Shown one piece after another: positions 1 to 11,438 of a DNA stretch of 64,000 bases. Numbering within the stretch: the first letter of the stretch is position 1; every line of letters begins with the position of its first letter. The notes below the pieces were generated by a model. The model searched no databases. It was given only the letters and a program-made list of their open reading frames with translations, and was not told where the DNA came from. Origin of the DNA: Pithys albifrons albifrons (taxonomy: Eukaryota; Chordata; Aves; Passeriformes; Thamnophilidae); the NCBI RefSeq assembly GCF_047495875.1, contig NC_092458.1:2344001-2408000 (forward strand). Direction: 5' to 3'. A program made the position numbers and the translations under genes.

Positions 1-1797
1 TACTTCTTATTCTGAAACTGTGGGACAAGAAAATTGTTTGCAAAAAAAACCCCAACACATCCACAGAACAGATTTTACTGAGAGCAATGTAAGAAAGGAA
101 TAATTTGGTAGGGGGGGGTCTCTTCTTCAACAATCCAAAAGTGTAATCTTAAGAAAACAATCCTCTCCCTCAGCTATGACTCCTGTGCAGGACTGTGGGT
201 GAACAGCACAGCAACCTATGGGCATTGACCTCTGTGCCCCAGGCCCTACTGCTGTTGGTGTTCAAGCTGTCCATGTAAAATTTGGGCAAAGCTGAGACAG
301 GGCATGCCAGGGACTCTCTGCAGTGTAATGAGATAGTAGCTGGCAGCTGAGTTCTGATTGTGTTAGAACAAGTTAACTTCCAGAGTGTTTGAGTTTGTGG
401 ACTTCAATCATAACCTCATGACTGAAGATAAATCCATCAAAAATGCGTGAGGATTAGTTATGTTCATCTTCTACGTTCCTGGAAAGTTGTGTCCTGCCAG
501 TTCTACCTGTTTCATGGACAAACTTTATTTCATGTCAATATGCAGATTTGCTGACTTGCTCTGCAATTTATGTTACGCATTTAGAAAGAGAAAACAAGCA
601 TATAATGTTTTTCTAGAGTGTGATAAAGTATTTGGTTTCTTCCAGAAGAGGTAAATTCAACATTTTACTTGAAGGCCCTTGTATGTAGATAGGAGTCAGA
701 CACACTTCCTGAGATTGTGAAAGCCTGTCATAACTATGAACATCACAGTGCAGATTGTTGCTGGTTTTTTGCAGTTTCTGTTTACATTAGCAGTAAACTG
801 TTGAAAATTATTTTTACACTTGCCTGCTTGCACATTTTGAGTAATTGAAGGAAAAAATACTCATGCTCTACTGCTGATTAAAAATATGAAAATATTTATT
901 TTAAAATATGAACTTTCTTAAACAGGCAAACAGTGTTAAAATTTAAAGTACAGATTCAGAACTGTGTTGGTTTTAAACATGAGGTAAGATACCTACAGGG
1001 ATTTTTTTTTTAAATCATAAAAAATGCAGAAAATGTATCCCCATGCTTTGAGTTAAACTTGAGAATGGACCATGTTGGGGTTTTTTTGTTAGTTTTTAAT
1101 TCTGTTGTGTAAGTAGAAATATTGTAATACTTTTTCTCAGGAGTGTAGTTCCCTTACCTTAAGTTCTGTTTTAAAAAACCACAAGCCAAACAAATGAAAA
1201 CCACCAAACTAACTAAGCAACAACAAAATCAACCCTCTCTACCCAAAAGAACCCCAAACAAAACCAAAAAAAACACTAAAAAAACCCCAATCCAAAACAA
1301 AACCCCACAAGTGAATGGATTATTATCTTCTTGCAACTGAAGAAAAATGTATTCTTTAATGGAGTCAGAAGTATTTCAAACAATCTCTGCTTTCATGGCA
1401 CTGCTTATTTGAGTTGATAGCTAACAGAGACTCCACTCACTGTGCTGTTTAAATCTCACAATGCTTTGTAGGCTATTAAATAAACACTGTTTGCCTTTGG
1501 GTGTGTAGAAGGATATTTCTTCACAAGTTTTACCTGTTAATTGATGTGCAGAATATTGCTGTAATAATCCCTAGTAAACAAGAACACAAGAGGGGAGAAA
1601 AAGCTGTAGAGGTGCTGAAAGGTACTTGTTACAAAATCATGATATGTCTTTCTGTCCACTTATCTTTGGATTTTTCATTTGGAATTCAAGGAAGAGCATG
1701 CACTTTAATCTCTTTCCATCTGGCCAGTATGTGATAAAGTAACTTTTTTGGTGCTTAACTTTTTTATGAATACGTGCATGTGTTGGGTATTTTACAG
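1..1797 (+). other. DMD: DMD intron 44, 3' tail
   Basis: Noncoding sequence upstream of exon 45, ending in a TTTTACAG acceptor directly before 1798. The short open frames here have no recognisable product and are AT-rich chance frames. Apart from an A/C-rich tract near 1170-1315 I see no repeat. In mammals the first exon of the short isoform Dp140 lies in intron 44; I see nothing in these 1.8 kb that identifies such an exon. Confidence 0.9.
1170..1315. repeat. A/C-rich low-complexity tract
   Basis: Nearly pure A and C with many AAAACC, CCAAA and AACCCC runs. It may be a decayed poly(A)-like tail or simple sequence. No flanking repeat body was recognised. Confidence 0.6.
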
Positions 1798-1973
1798 GAG
1801 CTTCAGTATGGCATTGGGCGACAGCAAACTGTTGTCAAAACATTGAATGTAACTGGTGAAGAGATTATTGAGCAGTCATCAACAGCAGATGCAAAGGTGC
1901 TGAAGGAACAGCTGGAAAGTTTGAACACCCGGTGGAAGGAGATCTGCAAACAGCTGGTAGAGAAAAAAAAGAG
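1798..1973 (+). CDS. DMD: Dystrophin exon 45 (end of spectrin repeat R17)
   Basis: Dystrophin links cortical actin to the dystroglycan complex at the muscle membrane; this exon is part of its rod. The exon is 176 bp, the length of human exon 45, bounded by TTTTACAG and GTAGGT. It enters in phase 0 with ELQYGIGRQQTVV and contains TGEEIIEQSS, then LNTRWKEICKQL, where the Trp sits in the helix-C position of repeat R17. It ends with two bases (AG) of an Arg codon completed by the next exon. In mammals R16-R17 carry the nNOS-binding surface, and this exon supplies the C-terminal end of R17. Alignment is with the human exon recalled from knowledge. The identity is not in doubt; conservative changes are scattered through it. 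Confidence 0.98.
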
Positions 1974-2924
1974 GTAGGTTAAAGGGAAGTAAAAATATTG
2001 TGAAAATATTTTTAGCTGTTTTAGATTTTATTCTGGCTTAAACTTTCAAAGGAGCTCAACTTCTAGAGTTTTCATGTATATAAAGAATTATCAGTAGTTG
2101 TTTTATATCCACTATGATTTGTTTAATCCTGTTCTACTTGCTCCTGTCAGTGACCACCATTCCCTTCCGAACTCCACAGTTTTGTAATTTCAGCCCTAAC
2201 ATTTAAAAAACCCCAAACTACCACACATTGTATCTTGATTTAAAAATAGGACAGATTGGAGCTTCATTTGCAGTATTTACAGTTGATTTGTAACCTTTCT
2301 ATCTGATTGTGTGTTGTTAAAATAGATCTCTGTAGTAGTAATAATGCATTAGCTAATTGGGACAGTTAATCCTAATCTAATTCACTTATGATTAATGCCA
2401 TTAACATCTACAGTTCATAGGCTGGATAAAAAGAATGGATTTATCAACTTAGCATTATTTATAATCACTTCTGCATCAATCTGTTTTTCTCATGCAGTCA
2501 CAGGAAGCCAGAGTATTTGAGTTAATGGGAATACAAAAATGGCTTAACATCTTTAAAAGGAGGATTTCAAATTTAAAAGAAAAATGTTGCTGTTTAAACT
2601 AGTTTTTATGAAAACATCTGTCCTTAACCTGGGTGCTAGGCTTAACTGCATATGCCATTTAAAACACTGTAGAAAATACAGGCAGAGCTTTCCTCAGTCA
2701 TGTTTTTTTGAAACCCAGAATATTTGTTATAGAGGCACATTAATGAGTTCTAGAGATACATTAGAAGAACTGGTAGTGTGCAACAAGTTTTGTTACTTCT
2801 AATGTGTCATGTACCATTTTTCTGTTCAGAGCCATGGAGGGTCAACAACTGTGAAAATGTTTACTAGAGTCATAAGGAGTGTCCTGAAAGGTTATTACTG
2901 GGTTTCATCATGTTTAAACTTTCA

Positions 2925-2981
2925 CCTGGGACATGCTGTCAAGCATTGGAATAGGCTGCCCAGGGAAGAGGTTGAGTCTTC
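2925..2981 (+). mobile_element. Old CR1 LINE fragment, interrupted by an LTR
   Basis: The frame reads HAVKHWNRLPREEVES, the CR1 ORF2 C-terminal motif also seen as [16 protein letters not shown] in the younger copies at 12619 and 44683. Similarity may extend left to about 2830 but is weak. The fragment stops exactly where the LTR at 2982 begins. Confidence 0.7.
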
Positions 2982-3606
2982 TGTCTTGGTTTGAGATAAG
3001 CAACTGCCAACCCCCCCAAGCACAGAGAGAAAAGCCTCCCTCCTAACACCAGGAAAAGGGAGGAAAAGAGAGGGGAAAGAAAAGAAACACTTCAAACCAT
3101 GTTTATACTAAAACTACATATATTTTTCACAGAAAGAAAGAGACAATTAGAAGAGAGTACAAATATTCACTCACACAAGTCTGCAACAACAAGTTCCCCA
3201 CCTCAACTTCTTAATGAACACACAAATTCTACTGTCCTAACTACACATTACTTAAGAAAAGACTTATTCCCCAGGGAGACAAACTCAAGCAGAAAGGAGA
3301 GACCCAGAACAACACATTTGACTTTCCTGAGATACCCTGTGAGCCAGTGGTGGGCCTGGTCCTCTCCATCCCCCCTGGGACAGCATCGTGTGTCCTCCCA
3401 AGAGGAGGCTGAGAAGCAACTGCCTTAACCACTCCCACACTGGTTCCTACTGCCCTGGAGATGATGTCATAATGTGGTATGGAATACAAAATTACTGGCT
3501 AGAAGAGGTCAGCTGTTAGCTCAGCCCAGCTCAAGTCAGCTGACAGCTTCAGCCTAGTCCAGACTTCAGAGCCCAAATCTAGGCCCACCTGGGTGAACCC
3601 ATAACA
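2982..3606 (-). mobile_element. Solo LTR, family 1, copy A
   Basis: A 625-bp unit beginning TGTCTTGG and ending CCATAACA on the + strand, nearly identical to units at 6860 and 34387. TG...CA ends and absence of internal sequence mark it as a solo LTR. The flanks TCTTC (2977-2981) and TCATC (3607-3611) would be a 5-bp target duplication with one mismatch. Retroviral sense is the minus strand, inferred from the related + strand copy at 48164, whose primer site follows its other end. A 5-bp duplication is usual for ERVL-like elements. Long open frames here (for example 3099-3428) are LTR sequence, not genes. Confidence 0.9.
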
Positions 3607-3827
3607 TCATCATAAAATGGTTAAGGTTGGAAGGGACCTTAAAGATCATTTATCTCCAACCTCCCGGCCATGGATAGGGAACTTTCCACCACAAGGTCAA
3701 GCTTCTCAGAGCCCCATCCATCTTGGCTTTCAATGATTCCAAGGATGAGGAGTCCACAACCTACTTTTCTACACAACTTGCTTCATTTCCTTACCACTCA
3801 GAAGTAAATAATTTCTTCTTAATATCT
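3607..3827 (-). mobile_element. CR1 LINE 3' fragment, minus strand, first part
   Basis: It reads as the reverse complement of an avian CR1 3' end: the terminal TCATAAAATGGTT, then GGTTGGAAGGGACCTTAAAG and further CR1 landmarks as far as TTCTTCTTAATATCT. The match resumes at 4242, so the copy is split by an insertion. Confidence 0.85.
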
Positions 3828-4241
3828 GATGAAAGCTTTTCTCCTTGTGAAGTAAAATGCACAGGTATCTCCAAAAATGCCAGATAGTGGGAGCTCAGGA
3901 GAATTTATTCTGAAAATCAAGAACACTAGACTTAGAAGGAAAAACTGCAACAGTGCTGCAAAAAGCACCAGGCCTGAGAAAGGCATACCTCTTTTTTCTC
4001 TTCCAGGCCTCTTGTCTTCTCTGTTCTCCTCCTCCTTCAGGTTCTTTCCACTGCACCTGCCTGTAACATCTATTTATCTCTCCACATATCAGAGAAAGAG
4101 AGCCTGCAGCTTTCTCTGGAATGGAAATGGAGAAGGAAAAGAAAAACATCCAACTGTTTTTGAGAAAAGTATTCCTAGGCAAAAAAAGATTTCTTAAGCA
4201 AAACGAGTCCTAACTCCTCATTGCAACTTCTTTCAGAGGGG
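3828..4241. mobile_element. Unidentified 414-bp insertion within a CR1 copy
   Basis: The CR1 sequence stops after TATCT (3823-3827) and resumes with another TATCT (4242-4246) followed by the next expected CR1 bases. This makes a 414-bp insert with a possible 5-bp duplication. The insert begins GATGAAAG and ends CAGAGGGG, with no TG...CA ends and no poly(A). It is purine/pyrimidine-skewed with CTTCC-rich stretches. Frames of about 100 codons occur on both strands (3877-4197 plus, 3895-4182 minus) and neither is recognisable. Confidence 0.5.
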
Positions 4242-4378
4242 TATCTACCCTTACACTCCTTCAGCTTGAGGCAATTCCCCCTTGTCCTGTCACTACGTGC
4301 CCTTGTGAAAAGTCCCTTTCCAGCCCTCCTGTAAGCCTCCTTTAGGTACTGGAAGGTGCTACAAGGTCTCCCCAGAGA
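4242..4378 (-). mobile_element. CR1 LINE fragment, minus strand, second part
   Basis: Continuation of the CR1 at 3607, with the CR1 antisense landmarks CTTCAGCTTGAGGC, ATTCCCCCTTGTCCTGTCAC and AGGTACTGGAAGG. It ends where a plus-strand CR1 terminus begins. Confidence 0.85.
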
Positions 4379-4497
4379 TATTTGAAGTGTACACATGGGG
4401 CATAGGGACATGGCTCAGTGGTGGACTCTGCAGTGTTGGGTTAATGGTTGGGACTCAGTGACCTTATCAGTCTTTCCAATCTAAATATTTCTGTGTT
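4379..4497 (+). mobile_element. CR1 LINE 3'-terminal fragment
   Basis: A + strand CR1 end with GGGACATGGCTCAGTGGTGG, then GGTTGGGACTCAGTGACC and a decayed terminus CCAATCTAAATATTTCTGTG. It abuts the minus-strand CR1 head to head, so two independent CR1 insertions meet here. Confidence 0.75.
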
Positions 4498-6859
4498 AGA
4501 GGAGATACAAGTAGTCTACAGCTGTCAGAAGCTTCAGTGATACTTTAAATAATTCTTTCTGCTGTATTTCCACGTGTTGATGCTACTGCTGCTTGTTACA
4601 CAAGGGAGTCCTTGGCCTTTATTTGTCACACTAAAAGCTGTTCTTTTGTACATTGGAAACCCATCTGTGTCTCCAAGCATTAATTTGTTATGTAAGTGTT
4701 AGCACTTACAAAACAATAACACATCATTTTAATAGCCCTGTAAACTTCTTTGGCAACACAGGAGAAAGAGATCAGTGGTTGAGCTTTGTCTGAGACTATA
4801 AAATGTGCTTCAATTCTGGTTAAGGCTGATATTCTACAATCCTTCATTTTTCAGTAGAAATATCTATCTGAATGCTCTTTTGGCTCAATGCATCATTAGC
4901 AGTGCTACATGGAATTTCTTGGCACATTCTCTCTTTTAAGGAAGCCTAGGATCTCTAAAGTGGGAACAGTGTAGTTGTGTTCCCTAGATGAAGGTTCTTA
5001 AACATTTGCACGTGTTACTCCTAATGGTCTGTTTTGACCAATTGGTTCATTTTCGTGTGGAATGCCAGCTTGTGTAATTTTGAGGACAATAATTGCAGAG
5101 ACTTCAGTTAGTGAACTTTGCATGAATAAATGCCTTGCACCAGAAGGAATACTGATAATGTTGTGTTAAACTCATTTAAATCTTCTTGGGTGTCCTTTAG
5201 TGAGACTTACATGCCTCAGGGTGGAGGAGTTTGTGCCTCGCTCAGTCTTCGTGGCTGTGGCAGAGCCAGGGAATGCTTTTTGAACCCATGACTTGAAAAC
5301 AGATCCTACCCTCAGCTTAGCTGCTTCTTCCCAGTATGTTTGTTTTCTGTTTTCTTCTTTCTTTTTCTTTTTTTTTTTAAATTTTCTTAATGTTTTTACT
5401 CTCACAGACTGGATTTTCAATGGAGATAAACCCAGCTGACAGGCAGAAGTGGTGTGTTTTAGCAAGCTCTCAATTATTGATGACCTTGGCATGAAAACAC
5501 CAGAGGGTTATCAGCTCCACAGTCTTTACATAGTCATGCTGTCATGGGATTTTCATATCTGTTATGCTTCAACATCTTTTAGTTTTTCATTTGTTGTCCT
5601 AGTTGGGTTTGGGGGATAGTCAGGATTTCTTTTTCTAGAACTTGAAACCCATATCATCCAAAGGGCTTTGATTTATCATTATGATCAAAACATGATCAAA
5701 GAATACAAGAAAGTTGAAGGACATGACCTCTTACTTGCAGTTTGAAAGAGCTAATATAGTTATGACATTGCCCACTGAATATGTTTGTACCATGTCAAAT
5801 TTATTTAAATATCTCAGTAGAATACAAATTACAATATATATGGGTCAAATAACATACTTTGTGTCCCTTGTTTCAGAATAGCTTTAAAAAGTCTATTAAA
5901 AAAAACCCCACCTGCTATGTCAGAATGCTTATATTCATAAAAGTTTTAATAGTCCTTTAATATTTGCCTATCTTTCCTAAAAATTAAAATATTCATGGTT
6001 AAGAGAATTTTATTATTATGAAGGGGATTGTTAAGTTTTTCTTTAAGTCAGTTTTGAAAATGAGAAAAAGGAACCGTAATAGAAAGTATTGCTGAATGGA
6101 GACCAGGCTGAGTATAATATATTTTCATTTAATAATTTCAAACAAAAATAAAATAGTTTTAGAAACTATCATTTCTAACATTTAGAATCTCCTTCAAGTA
6201 AAAAAATAAAAGTGTCTCTAAATTCTTAGTAGGTTTTATGTTTTCTTCTTTGTAGTCAATACATTGTGCTCTGCTTTCAAAGCAGTAGCTCAGAGGAATA
6301 GTGATCAATTGAAATTTTGTTTTCTATTAATCCTTTGGCTCAGCAGATCTCAAGATAAAGAAAGTGGGAAGAAATTTGCAACTGAATGGATTCCATAAAT
6401 GAAATCTGACAGTGATTTCAGATTCAAGTGTAATGTTGCTAAGCATTAGTTAAATGGCAGGGAAATTTCATATACTCTAAACTCTGTTTTTGCTATTTGC
6501 TTCCCAAGATGGAAGAAATTGATTTTTATAATCCTGTTTACAGGTGAACATTGACACCACAATTTGGGCATATTTCTCAAGAATTTAAAGATCCTTTGTG
6601 GGGAGGGGAGTGGAGATTACAGGAGTACAGAAAGCGAGAGAGTATTTTTGCAAGACGCATAAATGTGAAAATTTAATTGAAGACAGGAGGTGTATGGTGA
6701 CATTAAGCCTAAGATAGTCAAATGCTGAGCTGATAGTGGGAACTCCAAATCTGAGCAGATGGGTAGGTGATCTTCATGAGAGACAAATGTGAAGCAATTA
6801 ATATACTTTGGACAAACAGAATATACCATGCTTAGATGATGCTGAGGTTGTTACAACTC

Positions 6860-7486
6860 TGTCTTGGTTTGAGATAAGCAACTGCCAACCCCCCCAAGCA
6901 CAGAGAGAAAAGCCTCCCTCCCAACACCAGGGAAAGGGAGGAAAGGAGAGGGGAAAGAAAAAAAAAACCACTTCAAACCGTGTTTATACTAAAACTACAT
7001 ATATTTTTGCAGAAAGGAAGAGACAATTAGAAGAGAGTACAAATATTCACTCACACAAGTCTGCAACAACAAGTTCCCCACCTCAACTTCTTAACGAACA
7101 CACAAATTCTACTGTCCTAACTACACATTACTTAAGAAAAGACTTATTCCCCAGGGAGACAAACTCAAGCAGAAAGGAGAGACCCAGAACAACACATTTT
7201 ACTTTCCTGAGATACCCTGTGAGCCAGTGGTGGGCCTGGTCCTCTCCATCCCCCCTGGGACAGCATCGTGTGTCCTCCCAAGAGGAGGCTGAGAAGCCAC
7301 TGCCTTAACCACTCCCACACTGGTTCCTACTGCCCTGGAGATGATGTCATAATGTGGTATGGAATACAAAATTACTGGCTAGAAGAGGTCAGCTGTTAGC
7401 TCAGCCCAGCTCAAGTCAGCTGACAGCTTCAGCCTAGTCCAGACTTCAGAGCCCAAATCTAGGCCCACCTAGGGGAACCCATAACA
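6860..7486 (-). mobile_element. Solo LTR, family 1, copy B
   Basis: A 627-bp unit from TGTCTTGG to CCATAACA, nearly identical to the copy at 2982. It is flanked by a perfect 5-bp duplication AACTC (6855-6859 and 7487-7491), which fixes both ends and supports a solo LTR of ERVL-like type. Sense is minus by comparison with the + strand relative at 48164. The 166-codon frame over 6808-7308 runs through this LTR and is not a gene. Confidence 0.95.
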
Positions 7487-7756
7487 AACTCAAGAAAGTA
7501 ATCCTGGCTTTATCAGTGACAGTGTTTGTAGGCACAGGATGGAGTGGCAGCAAAAAAAAAAAAAAAGGGAAAAAAAAGCTGTAACATTTTAGGCTGATTC
7601 AGTAAGGATATTATGAACAAAACAAAAAGATTGTTGTTTTGCTGTATCAAGTGTTATGGTGTGCTCAACTTGGTGACTGTGTGCAGATTCTCTGCATGTC
7701 AAAGGGACTTTAGGAAAGTAAAGGGAGACAGCTAAAATGAGCCAAGGTTTGGAGTA

Positions 7757-7912
7757 GTTGCACTGTGTGGAGAGACTAAGAAGGTGGAGATCTTCAATCT
7801 GGAGAGAAATTCCAGGAAGGATATGACTGAAGTTTGCAAAGGCGAAGTGATGGGTAAAGTTATGTGGAAAACATGTTATTCACCTAATTCCTCAGCACCA
7901 GAAGTAAAGGTT
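7757..7912 (+). mobile_element. Ancient CR1 fragment
   Basis: It follows older CR1 subfamilies: GAGACTAAGAAGG, CAATCTGGAGAGA, then GGATATGACTGAAG and CACCTAATTCC. It is strongly diverged and the borders are approximate. Confidence 0.5.
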
Positions 7913-9257
7913 ACTGGTTGGAAGTGTGAGATAGTAAAATGGGTTTAATATCTACATTCTGGTTTCTGAATGTCATAATGTTTGCTGGCCAGAGATTATA
8001 AATGAAAATATTATGACTCAGCCCTATGGAATTCTTAATCTGATGTCAGTGGATCCTGGGGAGTATGAGGTGATTGGAGTAAAAAAAGTGGCCAGTCTTC
8101 TGCATTGCCCTTAATTGCCATCCCCAGTTCACAATGTTGGGGACACTGTTGGGATAGCTTTTCTCACACACTCAGATATTTTTCATGTTCTGATGCACTG
8201 ATTATATTTTGGGGAAGGGAGGAGGAATTCTACAAAATTGCCAGTTTTTCTGAGGTTGCACTGTTAAATGGTCTGCTGTTTATTCCATATGAGACCATAA
8301 TATCACTGCAATTATAAAGACTCCTGTAAAATCAAAACATGTTTTGTAATCACCATGAACCCAGTGGTTGGTTGACTTGAAAGGGGAAGATTGATATGGG
8401 ATATAATTCCAAGTTTCAACATATTAATACTATTTTCCTAAATAATTTGGAATAAATATTTAACTAAATACATAATAAGCACAATAAAGAGATTAAAAAA
8501 CATGATATTCTATGAATAACTGAAACTGATGGTAGGGTCACTAGACACTAATACTAATCTCAGTGATAGACTGGTAGATTTAATAAACAAGAATTATTTG
8601 GACCACAAAGGTCAACTTAATTAAAAGTAGAAAGGTAAACCAATTAAATCTCAAAACAATTTGAGGAACATGTACTGCTTTTCAGTAAAAAGAAGCTGGT
8701 TTTAGGTTTTAAAAGGTCAAATGTGGATCCCAGGCAAAGCACAATCTTAAAATTGACTTTGAATCTCCTTTCTTTGGTGCTGAAGATCAAGGGGTTATGC
8801 TTGAGTTATGTTTGTGTAGGATGTTATCTTGCACTTGCCTTTATCTAAGAGTTTCAAAACTCTGTAAGTTTGAATTCGGTGTTTAAGTTTCTGTATCTTG
8901 CAGTCTAATCCATCCAGCTAAGAATTAGGTGAGAATGTAATTTTAGCACATCTAGTCATTTTATCCTCCTGCAAACTTTGAAATAGACCATGCAGGTGAA
9001 TAAAGTGGAACTTGATCGAAACTCTGATACATTGATAGCAAATTGGGAATTTAATTTTGGGGTTTTTTTAACATTTTGCTGCAAGTGGCATGTTTTGAAG
9101 AAGTTTGTACTCTGAAACAGTGTTACTCAAACTGAAATAGGGACTTTGTAACCAGCAGAAGTCACAGTGGCCCTTTGAATAGATGCTACTAATCCCAGAC
9201 CAAAGATGGGGAGAAGTGTCTGTTTCTTCCTCTTTATACTGCAGCAATCATTTTGAA

Positions 9258-9563
9258 AGTGTGTGTGTGGCTCAGCTTCGCAAACAAAGACTTGGGAAGG
9301 GCTGTCCCCACGTGCCCTTCCAGCCTGCCCAGTGGATTTTAGGTGAGGCTCAGCGTGCACAGAACTGGCCCCACCGTTTCAGTCCTGAGGTTCATCTGCC
9401 ACGGCCCAGCGAGCTTGGACAGTGCCAGTGAAGTCCTCAGGACTAGAACCTACAGCACCCGGCATTTCCCAGGAGGTCTCCCATCCAAGTACTAATCCAG
9501 GGCTGACCCTGCTGAGCTTCCGAGACCTGACGGGATCGGATGGCAGGGAGGCATTTAACTGCC
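9258..9563 (-). mobile_element. 5S rRNA-derived SINE, copy 1
   Basis: The reverse complement starts GGCAGTTAAATGCCTCCC, followed by about 100 bases closely similar to vertebrate 5S rRNA, including GGAAGCTCAGCAGGGTC and TTAGTACTTGGATGGGAGAC, the region of the internal pol III promoter (box A, intermediate element, box C). An unrelated body of about 180 bp follows, ending in a GT/CA-rich tail. A perfect 10-bp target duplication TCATTTTGAA lies at 9248-9257 and 9565-9574. It matches copies at 24956 and 47177, and it is the most diverged of the three by eye. Confidence 0.93.
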
Positions 9564-10938
9564 TTCATTTTGAATGTGAAAATCTGCTAAACTGCACAAC
9601 AGAAGTTACCTCTCTCTGGCTTTTTGTCCCCTGAGATGCATCAGACCATATCATACTGTGCGTGTCTGTGCTGAGACGCCACTGGGACGGTTGAGTTTTG
9701 GATGACTTAAGGATGGGGTGGCTTGCCATATCCTTATATCCCTGTGTGCCCTTGAGTGCCTGGGTGGCAGCAACCCAGGGCTGTGGCTGTGCCTCACTGC
9801 CACTGCAGGAACACAGGGCCAGGCAGAGCTACTCAAGGGAAAATGCACAGGAGGAGAAGCAACATCTCACATAGGAGCATGATGAGGGGAATGCTCATAA
9901 ATGAGGCTGTTGACAGACATGACAGTAGTGCTGGCTGGTCTTTTTGTTTTCCACCTTTGTCAAAAATTTCTTGTGCAATTTTTGCAAACAGATGCCCAGG
10001 AATTACGTTCCTTAGCTGTTTCAGAAGTAATCAGTTTGGAGTTTTTTATTCATCATGATCCTGACATTTGTTAAAATTGGGTTAGTTGAATGGAAGAGAA
10101 TTTTTCATTATTTTAGCTGCAAATACATTTACACTTTTAATGAGTTTGAACCTGCACACTGCCTGTTCAGATCTCTACTCAAGCGAGTTTGAAGTAATTA
10201 TGGAGAGAATGACAGAACAAAAGCTGTTTACCAGAGTACTTCCAAATACTGTCCTGAATATAAACTCACAATCTTTCTGCTCTAAATAAAAACTAATGGT
10301 TATAAAGTACATATATTTTTTAAATATTTTTCATACTCTATCTTCATTAAAGTATTCTTCTTTTTTTTCCATGGCACACTAACTGCAAGTGATTGGTTTC
10401 CTTCACCTGAATGCTCAGTATATTGAAGGCTGTGATTAGCTTCTAGTTGCAATTTAAAAACTGGTTTAGGATGAAGAGATTTCATGACAGTTAAGTCAAT
10501 AAATACATTTTTTTTCTTTCCAGCATATAATTAGCTATATATTGAATTTTTCTGAACTTTCTTATTTTGACTGTTCAGATTTCTTATAACAAAAACTAGA
10601 AAAGAATCATTGGTATAAATTTATATTGTTCTTACAAGTAGCTTAGCTAAAATTTTTACTGGTTAGTATTTACATTTAAATAAATTTTCTAAAGTTTATG
10701 CAGTATTTTGGTTTCAATTTTTTAAATCTCCTTACCTTACTGAATCATATTTGCACATTCTTTAGAGAAAGAATGAAAATTAATTTTCTCTCAGTAAGTA
10801 TTTTCTCTAAATTGTTACTATTTTGGTGGCCTCATATTCTCAGTGACACCTACTAAACACATTAATTCGTAATCTTAGAAATACAATCAATACAAAATCA
10901 ACAGCTGAATGGTAAGAAGTAAAAAGGCACCAAGATAT

Positions 10939-11438
10939 GTTCTGGGCCCCTCAGTTCAGAAAGGATATTGAGGTGCTGGAGCGGGTCCAGAGAAGAGCAA
11001 CAAGGCTGGTGAAGGGACTGGAGCACAAGCCCTGTGGGGAGAGGCTGAGGGAGCTGGGGGTGTTCAGCCTGGAGAAGAGGAGGCTCAGAGGTGACCTCAT
11101 CACTGTCTAGAACTGCCTGAAGGGAAGTTCTGGCCAGGTGGGGGCTGGCCAGGTGGGGGCACTCAGCAATAGGACAAGGGGGCACGATGGGCTCAAGCTC
11201 TGCCAGGGGAAATTGAAGTTGGAGATCAGGTAGAAATTCTTTCCAGAGAGAGTAATCAGACATTGGAATGGGCTGCCCAGAGAGGGGGTGGATTCACCAT
11301 CCCTGGAGGTTTTTAAACACAGATTGGCCGTGGCACTGAGTGCCATGATCTGGTAAATGGACTGGAGTTGGACCAAGGGTTGGACTCGATGATCTTGGAG
11401 GTCTTTTCCAACCCAATCAATTCTATGATTCTATGATA
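10939..11438 (+). mobile_element. CR1 LINE, 5'-truncated, young subfamily
   Basis: It begins in the CR1 ORF2 C-terminal region (TTCTGGGCCCCTCAG) and runs to the CR1 terminus CAATTCTATGATTCTATGAT. It is nearly identical to the copies at 12619 and 44683, but carries a stop in the frame and a local GGCCAGGTGGGGGC duplication/deletion near 11133-11160. Confidence 0.95.

Noticed and set aside
1501..1734. 77-codon frame upstream of exon 45, considered as a Dp140-type first exon
   Set aside because: There is no splice donor in a suitable place, no promoter signal and no recognisable peptide; position alone is not evidence.
6808..7308. 166-codon open frame
   Set aside because: It lies mostly within the solo LTR at 6860-7486; the same peptide appears in the LTR at 3099-3428. 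It is not a host gene.
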